From NCBI GenBank assembly GCA_032718565.1, contig JAVGVS010000284.1, positions 302,501 through 366,500 of the forward strand: a DNA stretch of 64,000 nt, given 5' to 3'. The DNA is from Distichodus sexfasciatus. Its lineage: Eukaryota; Chordata; Actinopteri; Characiformes; Distichodontidae. Positions 1-12,900 of this stretch are shown here, one piece after another. The first letter of the stretch is position 1, and each line of letters opens with the position of its first letter. The notes below the pieces were generated by a model. The model searched no databases. It saw only the letters and a program-made list of their open reading frames with translations, and was not told the origin of the DNA. The position numbers and the translations under genes are program-made.

Positions 1-920
1 GTTGAGCTCAGGAATAAAATGATAAATGGTATTTTTCTTGCTTGTTGTGATTTGATATGAATGGAAGAGATCAGACAGATATTGGTTCTCATATCGGTCA
101 TGGGCTCCTGAACAGAATCAAAGGAACATTGTATTGTAGCAGACTTTGTGAAGTTAAATCTTCATTGTCAATGAGTTGGTGTGTAGCTGTACCGAGGAGA
201 CTCTGCTGTTTTTCTGTTGGGCTTGGTGCTGGGTTATGCGGGACTGAAAGGTCGTCACCCTGCACACTTGGCCAGCTCTAAAGGCTAAAGCTTCCATCTG
301 TCCTTCACCCGCTCTGACGCTTTGACTTCTGGAGTTTTTTCTAATGATGCTGGTCTCTAAGAAGCTGTCAAGGAGGGAATAAACTGCTGGACATCACACT
401 GTGGCTCGTCTGATTTAGTGTAATTAATTCCAGCTGCTAGAGGTTTGGTGCAGGTCTGGAGAAGTAGAACAGCTTTATTATTAAGTGAATAATTCTGCCA
501 TTATCCTCTTCACTCGTCTTCTCTGCTCTCCCAGTCATGTTAGTGCTGCTGAGCTCAACAGAGTGTACTCTTGCTGGTTAAGACTGTACCAAATTGGACA
601 CAGGAGACTGTAGTCGTAGTACTGGAGTCCTTCGCGGATGGGTCACATGCAGAAGTCACTTTTCATTGTGAAGCACCGTGTGCTGTGCTGTGTTCACAGT
701 TACACATAATCACACACTTTTTCACTTTTCACTGTATTGATATCAGTCCAAATGCTATTTATTCTATTCTGTACCACTATTTCTAATTCAGTTTAAACAA
801 AAAATTGTGATATGTTAATTAAATTTTCAACAAGGTAAAAAGTTTGAGTCACATTCTCTAGTTGTAGTGGATTCCATGCTATTTGTCTGGGGTTCTATAT
901 GGTGTTTGTTCTTCTTGTAG
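1..920. other. Upstream flank of slc26a5
   Basis: Noncoding as far as I can see. It holds only the truncated SINE body at 630-715 and an AG acceptor-like site near 920 that could end a 5' UTR intron. Confidence 0.5.
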
Positions 921-996
921 TCTTCACACAGCCCAGCCGCTTGTGGGAGAGAGATTAAGCACTGCATGATCCTGATGCTTCAGCCTCCTGGTGGTT

Positions 997-3900
997 ATGG
1001 AACATGTCAGTGCCACAGAGGATGGGTCCAGTACGACCATGTACAGGGTGGAGCGGCCCGTCTTCGACGAGGACTACATCCACTCAACACTTCTTCACCA
1101 AAAAGAGAGAAAAGCCAAGACTGTGGCACAGAGAGTCGCTGAAGGAGTCCGGTATGACTGAGACACTGAGATTGAGTCTTAATCTTCATACACAGTAATT
1201 ATTCCTCTTTAGTGTAAACATGTTTATGTAGCTGTTCTGCAACTCGTTACCTGCCTGTCTTTTTAATTGACCAGATTTACTGAAACCTTCAGCTGGAGTC
1301 ATATTCCTTGTGAACTCTTTTGTGAGATGGATGAGTGATAATCATGAATCATATTTCAGCTGCTCTTCTGAGCGAGCCCGGTCGGCCGCGCTTAGCCTGC
1401 TGCCCATCCTGTCATGGCTGCCGAAGTACCGGGTGAAGGAGTACCTGTTTGGAGACATCGTCTCAGGCATCAGCACTGGAGTCATGCAGCTGCCTCAAGG
1501 TGGGCCCTCAGACGCAGTGATGTTATACAGTTTTATCCATCTTGCAGGACTGGGCATCAATCTAGAATTAATCATAACCAACATTCACAACCTCTGATCC
1601 ACATAATCTTGCCCATGTTGGTTATTTAGATTATTTTTGAAATTTTGTTGATACTTTTATTTAGGGACAGTAATGGTTAGGGAGTTGGCCCTGTGATCGG
1701 AGGGTCACTTCTGCTACAAGTCCTGACCACTGAGACACTCATGAGCAAGATATCGTCCCCAAGCACTGCTTCCTGGGCGCTGCCAAAAGCTGTCCACTGT
1801 TCCGTCACAGATGGGTCAAATACAAAATGTCCACAGTGACAAATGATTTTAATTCACTTAAATTCTCAAAGTAGTTAATATTTTCTCCACTGTGTGCTGG
1901 ATGTGGTGTTCCATAAAATGTTTTGCTTTTACCTGCTTTTGTTGCCACGTGATTCAGCCATGTCACTTACATCTGTGCCTTCACCCACGTAAACTCTCAC
2001 CCGACATACCTCTTTAAAGAAATTCTCAGCTATCATATTTACAGTACAAACCTTGTCCATGAGCCATCGGGGGAAAATAACAAAAAGGAGATAATCATTT
2101 CCATTTTATTTGTATAGCACTTTTACAACAGCTATTGTCATAAAGAAGCATATAACCTGCCCAAGTCTCTAAGATGTGATAAGATGTGTTTATTGTCATT
2201 GTATAAAGAAATGAAATTGAAGATTCCCATCATCGCAGTATTGAACATAGTAAAACATAAGCTTAGTGTCAGGAAGAACCCGCTCCGTAGTGAACAGGAA
2301 GAAACCTTGAGAAGTAACGAGACTGGCTCCAGTTGTTCATGGTGGCAGTCGGTAGTGTTACACTTAGTGTGTTCGCCCTGTGATCAGAAAGTCACTGGTT
2401 CAAATCCCAGACAATTAAAGGTACCACAGAGGTACTCATGAGCAAGGTCCCGTCCCCAAGCACTGCTGCCCATGTCAGTTGCCCACTGCTCCTTCATGAA
2501 TGGGTCAAATGCAGAGCTCTGAGGTGGTTGTGTCACACTTTTCACATTCATGAGTCTGAGTTGAAGTCTGAGTGTTTTTCTGCAGGTCTGGCCTACGCCA
2601 TGCTGGCAGCTGTTCCTCCGGTGTTCGCCTCTACCCTCCTCTTTCACTCCCCGCCCTGCTCTACACCTTCTTGCACCTGACACATATCCATGGGTAAGTG
2701 TCAGCAGGCTCACACACCACACACACACGGCGGACTATCCTAAAATTCAAATTCAAACTAAATTCAAATTATTTATATAGCTTTAACAACAGTCATTGTC
2801 ACAAAGCACTTTAAGCATATAACCGCCTAAACCCCCAACAAGCAAGCCTGGAGGCGACAGTGGCAAGGAAAAAACTCCTCTAATAGGAAGAAACCTTGAG
2901 AGGAACCAAGACTGGAGGGGACCCCATCCTCCTTCATGATCAAGTACTAACATTTAATGTACAACAAGCAATAGTTCGGGATGAGTTGTTAGTTATTTAA
3001 AGAAGCAAAGATACAAAATAGTCCAAGGGATATTTTCATCCGGTTGTTGATGGGCCACGAGGACCCTCTCAGCAACATTAAGCTGGAAATTAGTTCAGTA
3101 TTGTGCTGCCAAGCCAGTAGACGTCTACAGGGTCCAATCCCAGTTGGTTTCATGATGACGCCCCCATGGAGTCCTGGTGCGGGTTCAGTGGGCCAGATTC
3201 TCAGCTCGGGAGGGCTTTACAAGGTCAAGCTGCCAGCTCAGGACGCCTCCCTGGACTCCTGGTGAGTTCGCTGATCAGCGCCACGAGAGGGCTCTAGGTG
3301 ATGGCCAGTGCCAGCTCGGGCATCTCCAAAGAGTCCCGTGAGGGTCTCGGGTCAGCCAAGCGCCATCCCGGATCAGCTGGGAACAGCTCGGAAAAAGAAG
3401 AAAAAGAGAGGAGGAAAGTTAAGTGCCCTAACCTAACCTCCGCACGCTAGAGTAGCTATGGCAGCCTAGCTAAGTGAAGGAGAGCTGGAAGGTAACACAG
3501 ACATAGGGCTTCCTAGGGGTCTCGGTGATCACACCAAACCACCGCCTGCAAACTTGAGCGATCAGCAGAGTGGTAGGATGACAGCACCAATCCCCCCTTT
3601 CACCTTTTAATCTCTAAAATGACCAGAACCCCCCAGATCTCGCCTTTTAACTAAGAAAAAGGATTTTAATAACCAAAAGACTGACTAAACAAGTAAGTCT
3701 TAAGCCTTGGACTTAAAAGCAGAGATTGTTTCTGAGCTCCTAACACTAACGGGTAGTTTATTCCACAATTGTATGCTTATGAGCAAATGCTCTTCCCCCA
3801 TCAATTCAGTTTTTATTCTAGGTATTACTAAAAGATTCAAGGCTTTAAGTATCTAAGCCGCACGCTACCGGATTGTAAGTGCAAATGAGGTCACTCACAT

Positions 3901-6900
3901 ACTGGGTGTGCAAGACCATTTAGAGCTTTATAGGTCAAGAGAAGTACTTTTATAGTTTCCATTAATTTAAATTTTACATTGCAGCCAGTGGAGTGGAGGA
4001 TAGAATTGGGGTGATATATGATCATATTTTTTAGTTTTAGTGAGGACTCTGGCTGCTGCATCGGAACTAGCTGGAGCTTATTTAACAACCCATTTGGACA
4101 ACCAGAGAATAAGACATTACAGTAATTCTAGTCTTGAGGTAATAAATGCATGAACTAGTTTTCTCTGCATCTTGAAGATAGCACGCTTAGTTTAGCAATA
4201 TTACGGAGTTGAAAGAAGGAGGTGCGCATTAATGTTAGAAGCATGTACATCAATGAAAGATTGAGTCTAAAGTAACACTGCTAGTTTTTAGCAACATTAC
4301 TTGGTACAATGGATAATCCATCAAGATCGACCGTGATGTCAGATATTGACTTCTGCATGCTAGTGCCAAAAGAAGGACTCAGTCTTGTCCAGATTTGAAG
4401 GAGGAAGTTGTCCGACATCCACTTTTTTATGTCACATAAGCATTTTTTCCATTTTCTGAAATTGCTGTCTGTCTTCTGGTTTAGCCGATATATATAACTG
4501 TGTATCGCCTGCAAACAGTGAAACCAATTCCATGCTTACGAATGACTGAGCCTAAAGGTAGCATGTACAGCGAGAACAGCAAGGGACCTAAAACTGATCC
4601 TTGTGGTACGCCATATTTCACCCTGACGTGCTCAGAGGAATCACCATTTACATTCACATACTGATAGCGGTCTAAAAGGTAGGATCTGAACCAAGAGAGG
4701 GCCACTCCCCTGATACCAACAACATGTTCAAGTCTGTCTAGGAGAATGGCATGATCAACAGTATCAAAAGCAGCACTAAGATCAAGCAGCAATAGGAGCC
4801 AGGCATAGCCCTGATCAGCAGATAAGAGAAGATCATTCACTACCTTTCAGCAGAGAGCAGTCTTCTGTGCTGTGGTTGGCTCTAAACCCAGACTGAAAAT
4901 ACTCTATAAATATGGTTTTCCTGCAAGAACGAGGTTATTGACTGGCAACAACTTTTTTCTATTATTTTGAGATAAATGGGAGATTAGATATTGGCTCCAG
5001 TTTAACATTACCAGGGGATCCAGGTTGGGCTTCTTCAGCAAGCAGCTTAATCACTGCTAATTTAAGAGATTTGGGTAAATAACCACGCTAATAGAGGAGT
5101 TAACTATTACAGTAGAGGCTTAATCATCACTGAACTTTCATCTTTGAGTAGTTTTGCTGGAACAGGATCTAACATGCAAAGTAGATGAATTTGGAGGAAA
5201 GGATTAAAGACGTTAGATCTGACTGGTCAACCGGAGTAAATGATCTCAATAAGATATTGCAGTATTAGTAATTTCTTGCCTTGTCAAGGCCAGCCACTGT
5301 AGTTACTTGAGATTTTAGAATATTCTGTCTAATTGAACAAATTTTTTGGTCAAAAAAAGTTCACAATTCGCCACCAGAAAACAATGTTATAATAGTTTGG
5401 AGTAGTGTCTGGCTATTAGTCAGCTTCTGGGATACCATGTTAAATAGAAACCTAGGATTATTTTTGTTATTTTCAATTAGCAATGATAGGTATTCTGATT
5501 TCGCAGCTCTAAGAGCTTTTTTATAGCTTCCCATAGCCGCCTTCTTCCATGCTAGTTCAAATACTACCAATCTAGGCTTCTACGCCACTTACGCTCTAAT
5601 TTCGCGTGTCCTTGTTTTAGGCTACGAGGTGGTCATTATACCAAGGATGTTTTTGTTTTCTGGACCTTTTTAATTTTTGTTCCAAGCAATTTTATCCAAG
5701 GTGAACGGTTAAAGAGAAGCTAGATAGTCCGACACTTCAAGTTCAGCAAGATAGACATTTCACTGTCAGAACTAGATCGGGGAGATTACTTCACTAAAGG
5801 CTACTAGCTGTATTCGAAGTATTGCACGCTGAGCAGAAGCGAAGTTGTAGTATTTGTGTTTTGACTAAAGTGAAAATCAAATGTAATGGAGATGGTGGCC
5901 TGTGAAATAAAGCATACTGGCCTGAGGCAGTACTGTTAAGATATTCAATAAGACCAAACGATAGGATTAAATCAAGGGTATGACCAAGAGAAGTTGTGAG
6001 GGGCCCAGTTACATTCTGAACAATGCAAATCGGTAAATTAGTAAAAGCTGCTGTCAGAGGATCTTGTTCATTATTCATATGAACATTAAAGTCCCCTACA
6101 ATTATTGCTCTTAGTTAGAAATAAATTCAGGTTCGATAGAAATTCTGGAAAATTCAGTTAGAATTCAGAATACATCCGGTGGACGGTAAATCGGGAATGA
6201 GAGGGAGCGCCAGGTTAGGTTTTGCAGATATAAGTCTGCAATTCTAAGGAATAATAATTCAACGATTTAAATGTAAATTTAGTCCTGACCCTGTGTTATT
6301 GAAAGATCTTCAGATCGCTAGTAACACCTCCCCCTTTACCACTGAGTCGGGGTTTATGCTCATAACTATATCCTGAGGCGCCGTGATCATTTAAGGCTAA
6401 ATACTCGCGGTCTTACCCATAAACTTCAGTTAAACAGAGCTGCTTAGGACGGGTCTGGAAACTGGCCTTTACCAATAATAAGTGCCTTAGTAGTTAATGA
6501 TCTAATATTTAGTAGTCCTACTTTTTAGCTTAGTGCTACAGATATTCTGGTATTGCTGCTCTAATTTAATAGAAATTAGATTGGAAAAAGACGCCTTATT
6601 TTATTAACTATTTTTTGGTTCGGGGCACACAGAGACAATGTCAATAAGGAAAATGTAGGTGGCGTGTTAAGGCAACTCGTGAGGCAGTCGGGTTTAGCCT
6701 TCGCCCGCGTGCCTGGCCTTGGCCTCTGGTTTGTCAATGGCCGCCTACACCTGAACCTGCATAAAGGCTAGCTGCTATGTTCATTGAAATACGGGCAGCA
6801 CCCTCCCACGAGGGGTGGATACCATCCCGGCTCAAAAGACCAGCTTCTCGGCGGTGACCAGCATTCACAAAACTCATGCTATTTTCAGAGCACCACTTTG

Positions 6901-9900
6901 ACAGCCAAAGGTTCAGCTAATTGTATTTTGCTGTAGGTCTCGGAGCTACGCTCAGCTGGGAGGGGGCCAGGAGAGACTACTGCTCAAGTATATTGTTTTG
7001 GCTAGCTCACACCTCTTTTAAAATTACTTTTGGTTACTTTCCAGACTGTCTGAGCTTGACGCCGGGAGGCCATGGACCACTATCTTGGAATATTTTATAC
7101 TATTACTGGCCAGCACCTTAAGATTGGCTCCTCGATGTCCGGGCGCTTTCTGGCTCCCTGCAAACAATTTACTCTCGACTGCTGGTGCCGCTGGCGGTCT
7201 AGCTTATTCACGCAGGCCGAGAATAAATCACCTATCACCAGAGCACTTTCAACAGGTGTCTCAGCGGGTGCTTCACTGAGCGGGGTAAACCTGTTCGACA
7301 CGCTGACAGATGGAGAGTGGTGCTCGGGAGTAGCCTGCTTGCCTGGCTCTCCGCCTATGTCGCTTAACCGCCACCCATTGGTTCTGCAAGGCGGGAACCC
7401 CTAATGCCGGAGTTTTTGGGGCCTGAAGGCTCTAAATCTGAACCTGAAAGCAGGTGGTTAAAGTGCTTTTAGTGGAGGTGTGTTACAGGTCCTGTCCTCT
7501 GCATTCACACTTCACACAGGGCAACTCAGCCTCCGTTAAAGATGGTTGAGAACCATACTGAGTCGTATCACCATATCAGCACCTTTATTGACTGCCACCA
7601 CTGATTAGAGGCGGCACTATTTGACCTGCTATCAGCGGGAGCTGGGCTCAAACTTCAACTCAAAGGCAACACTTCAAGTGTGGATGTCAATGAATAGTGT
7701 GGAATTGCCATTCCTGTCCTGGAGTCTGTATTCAGGTGTCGACAGGATTTATAGAGCAGTGGTGGTCTAGTGGTAGGACACACACCTTTGGACCAACAGC
7801 TCATAGGTTCCAGCTCTGTCCAACCTGGACCCCTGAACAAGAGCCTTCACTCCAAACTGCTGCAGGGAGACTGTCCCGGAGGTTAGAGGATGGAAGGAGC
7901 TCTGTCTGCTAAATAAGCAAAAGTGTAAATATAAATACATTTGGTGGTAGTTGGTAGCGGAATGGCTTTTCCAGAGTTGCCCCATGATGGTTAGTCATGC
8001 TCATGTCAGCTGCTCCAGCTATTTTGGGAGTTCTAGATTGAAAATAAATTTACTGACAACAGTAATACTCAAATTACTAGACCATCCCTGCAGTAGATGT
8101 CTCCAGTACTGTTCTGCAGTGTTACTATCATCTCAGCAGACTAACAGTATGTGTGTGTGTACTAATGTCCAGCAGGTTAGTGGAGACTGCAGCTCTGTAG
8201 GAAGGGTTAGTGTTTGGGAACATGTCCAGTGTAAGTGAGTTGACAGTGAGAGTAGAAGTGTTTTGTCAGCCTCCCCGGTAAAAGCTCAGTGTGAGGGCTG
8301 CAGAGGTGAAGGTCTGGCCCATTAGCTCTATTAACACACAAACGCCACCGGCAGGAAGAACAACACCCCGCCAGAGCCCCTCTGGCTCATTCAGAATGTC
8401 ACTTTTCCACACTTGCCGCCAACACCAGCACTTCCTACAGTGCTGTCCAGCTGCTGATCCTCACGTGACTGATGCTCTTGGAGACTTCTCTCTATCAGTT
8501 CAGTGGTGTTCATTTTACCATTCAATTCAGTTTTATTTGTGTTGAAAAAGTTTACAACAGACATTTTAAAAAAGCATTTTAAAGAAAACTTGACTGATTG
8601 ACATAGAGGAATATGCATTTATTTTGAGGAAAGATACAAGAGGGTAAAAGTGTGAGTGTGCGTGAGTGTGAAGTGTGTTTAGTACATGAAGTGACTGGAC
8701 TCTCTCCTGTTTGATTCCTCCTGCATCTCTTCACACCATTACTGTGCATCAGCTTGTAACTTGTAATTGAAGTGTAAATCATCTCATTCCATCATCAGAT
8801 TGTACATTATCACATCAACATCTGATTAAATCCATGTTAGAGGCGTAATTCCTGCAACATCAACAGATTTAGGAACATTAACAGATACAATTAGACTAGG
8901 ATATTGCTGAACACATCACACTCCACAATCTCCATCACACACACAACCTGCCTTCTTGTTGTTGCTTCAAGGAAAAGATGATGTCTTCGTCACGCTTAAC
9001 TTAATATTTATCGTAATATAGAATTTCACATTCTAGTTGCAGCTTATACTGCCAGACCATCTACGCTACTAAAGCACATGAATTTAAATAAAGTCTCTTT
9101 TTATTATAAGTATCAAGCTATATGCAGAAATGTTACCAAAGATGTAGTGCTAACTTCACGAGGACAGGTGTATGAGGTGACGTTATCAGCAGTGTGTGTT
9201 GTGTTAGGCTTTGTCTTTTCCGTTGCTTGATTTTCTGACCCGCTTCGTTTGGTGCAGCGTCTTGTGTTTTTGATCTGACCTCCACGTCAGCGGTTAACAC
9301 ACGTGCCTCCAGCAGCACTCTCATGGTGTTGAGTTGGAGCTGATGTTATTTAGTAATGAACAGAGAAGATGTTGTGGTCTGGTCTTTCTCAGATGGAGGG
9401 GCTGCAGTGCAGTGTGAAGGAAAGTTTTAATTATCCACCACAAAGTGTAATTCTAAAGTGTGATCTCTCAGTAAAGGAATGTGCTGCTGGTTGTGGTTCT
9501 GTTAAGGTTCACATCTTATGGATAGTACGGTAGGTTTCCTGTTTTTCAAGTCTGGATGAGCAGAGAAACAGAAGGAATGCAAGTGGAAGTTTCCTGGTTT
9601 CCAACCTTGTTGAATAGAAATGGAGGAATGCTCACGGCATCAACTAAGGACCTTGTGTTACACCTCGAGAAGTTGCTGAGAATGAACATCTGGACAGGAT
9701 GTGTAGAATCATAAAAGGGGTGATTCCATGAGACGACATTGATTCTCTTCTCTCAGACACTCACAGAAGTGCATGAGACGGACTGCAAGATATTAAACTT
9801 TGTTACAACTGGAGATTTTTGATGTTTGTCTTTATTTCTGACTTCTGAGTTTAAATACAGGTGGCTAAGAGAAAAATCCACCACACGCAGTATCTCCTCT

Positions 9901-12900
9901 TCCAATATTTAGCTTATGGATGCAGATAGTGTTGTGGAGGCTGGTTTTAAACTGTATAAGCTACTCCTGATTAAAAAGCTCCACAACAAGCTGCTGTTCC
10001 TTTCACAGTAGCGTTACTACACTGTACGCTACACAGTAAAAGTGCTAACTACATCCAGCACTGACTATCTGTGCGTTTAGTCTTTCACAGTCAACATTTA
10101 AATAAATACAGACACTGGTCCTCGCTTCCGCCTTGCCCAAAGTGAACGCTGACTCTATCTGGCAGTTGCCAAGAGTACACTGTGGTGCAGTGCCAATCAG
10201 ATGGCACTTCTGCCGATTCCACAGCAATCACGAACTCCTGCTAGTAGTACTATATGTGACCCTCCACGGCAAAACCAGTCGCTTGTCGCAACGGAGGTTT
10301 CCGAGAAAAGTGAGCGCTATGTTATGCGTGGGGTAAAATGTTGATTTTTAGTTTTAGTGTGTTTTGGAAACAGTGAAGGTCTATACTGTACTGTTAGGAA
10401 TAAATTCTGCCGAAAAACTTACCCTTCCATCCTAAAACGCGGACTTTTGAGGGTGAGGAATTCAATTCTGTTAAGAATGTTAAAGTTTGTGTTTTGACCG
10501 CCTACTCAATATTTACGGTAAATCCACTGGTTGACTAGCGTGAAGATATCTCGAATCCATCTCCGCCTTGTGCCCAGTTAACCCAACGAGGTAGGCTATC
10601 CGCGGTGTCTGTGAATGCAGCGAGGCTAGCGAATGCAAACGTGTGAGTCAGCGACCACACCAAGCGCTCAGAGTGCTACGGGCGAGTAGTCAACTTCTAA
10701 AGGTGATTTCCGCTTTCTCACTTGGTTGACAGGAGAAAACCCAATTCTTTGAATGCTGATATATCTCAGTCATATGTCGCCACATTCATTCCATATAGGT
10801 ATCGTTTTGAAGCTAGATTTATGCCCTTTCATGAAAACAATAATAACTCAATTTTGAAAATTTGCGACAAGTGACTGGTTTTGCCGTGGAGGGTCACAAA
10901 TATTGTACCATACTCAGAGGTGGAAAGAGAGGGAGAGAATATTGTTTGTAATGATGTAGAGTTTTATCTTTGTAAAGTGCACAGCTACAGCTACAGTGCT
11001 TTAAGAGAAGCTTGGCCACCAGTTCTAGTCCTGGACCAGTAAAGGTACCGCTGCAGTACTCATCATGAGTAAGGTACAGTCCTCAGTTAGGTCGTGGTCA
11101 GTATAAAACATCTGCGCACTGCTGTTATCATGGCAGGTTGTTATGATTGGAATGTGTGCTTTAAAATCGTTTTGGAGGATGTTGTTCTGAATCAACACGT
11201 TTCAGGATTTTTCTGTGCCTTCATGGTGATGGTCTGTTTGAACAGTGGAAATTACCTGCCCAAGCTTCTGTTAAAATGCCAGGGTTTTGTTGATTCTAAC
11301 AATGTGATCTAGATAAATTTCTAACCGTTTCTTCTCCTCTCATGTGGCCTGTAACCTGGACAGTCCTGTTGAAAAACAAGTAAGGATTTTAGAGGGAAAT
11401 GGAAAAATATAAAAAGGCAAAATGTAAAAAATAACTTACTAAAAGTGACAATGAACTAAAATGTAAAATTACAAGATCAGTTTAAATTTCAACTGCACAG
11501 CTCACAGGTCAGTAGAAGTTTGTAAAAGCTTTATCTTGGTGTCATTTGTTACTGAACTAAAGCCTGTCATTTTACCATCAGTGTGGACTTCTTACTTCCA
11601 TCATACATACGTACACTACCCTTTAAACACACAAAAATCCTGCAGTGCTTGTTGGTTCAGTACAAAAGCCTTTAAAAAGATCTGAAATCACGCATTCCGC
11701 AGGTGGAGATGAGATTAGAGCACACCGCCGCGCCGCGCCGTGACCTAGTGACTTCCTCTCTCTGGGTGGAGATGATACTGGGTTGTTCTAGTCTTCTGCT
11801 GCATGATGACATGTTATATAAACTGCTTCATGTAAAACTGCAGTCTCTGCTTTGTTAAAACTCTTGTAATATTTTGTGTGAGTTCTAGTGCTGTGCAGGA
11901 GCCACTCCTCATTTCTGTACATGTTGCTATGAAGATGAGTAGGTACAGTGATTTACTACTAACATTCTGTACACATCAGGTTCAGTTCTACTGCACATTC
12001 TCTTACCAATACTTTTGTCACTTTTATTTATGTTTGTCTTTCTATTTTGTTTTCTGTTGTAAAGCAAAGGGACTTCCGTTCCCTAACTGAATTAAGCAAG
12101 CGATTATTAGTCATTGTGAACACAGCACAGCACACAGTGCACCACAACCAAAAGTGACCTCTGCATTTGACCCAGCCATGAAGGAGCAGTGGCCAGCTGA
12201 CAAGGGCAGCGCCCGGGGAGCAGTGCTTGGGCACGGTACCTTGCTCATGAGTACCTCAGTGGTACCTTTACCAGTATTTGGATTTAAACCAGCAACCATC
12301 TGATCATGGCGCAAACGCCCTTATGCTGTCAACTGCCCCTGGTTAGTGCTGGGACCTTACAGCAAGACGGTTGTGTCATGAACACACACGACAAAACTCC
12401 AACAGAGGAAGACTTTCACTAACACACACACACACCACACAACACACCATACGCAAACCACAAATGAAAGTCTTCAGGAAGAGAGCTGAAACATCTTCAA
12501 GAACCTTAAAAGAAGTCCAGCTGCCATCGATTCAGGCTCTCAGGGTTACCTGGTGAGAGTGCACACTACACGACTACAGTGATGGGTGCGGTGGAGTCGC
12601 AGTGGACTTCGTCATCACTCGGCTGTGTCACACTTCATCATATATCATGTGGAGTTTAATAAGAAGATTAAACACAGCAGAAGTCTCCCGACTGACCGGC
12701 ACCATCTCCTCCTGCCATCACCAGCTTGAGTCACAGCCTTTAAACTAGTGCTGTAAATCACAAGTATCATCACAATATGATATCAATTCAGCTTCCAAAT
12801 CACAAAGTCTGCTACGATATGATTTTCATTTGATTCAGTTCTTTTTTCTTTTTTTTGGTCCCAGCCACCACCACCCCTCTTTGGAGGACAACTTTATTTT

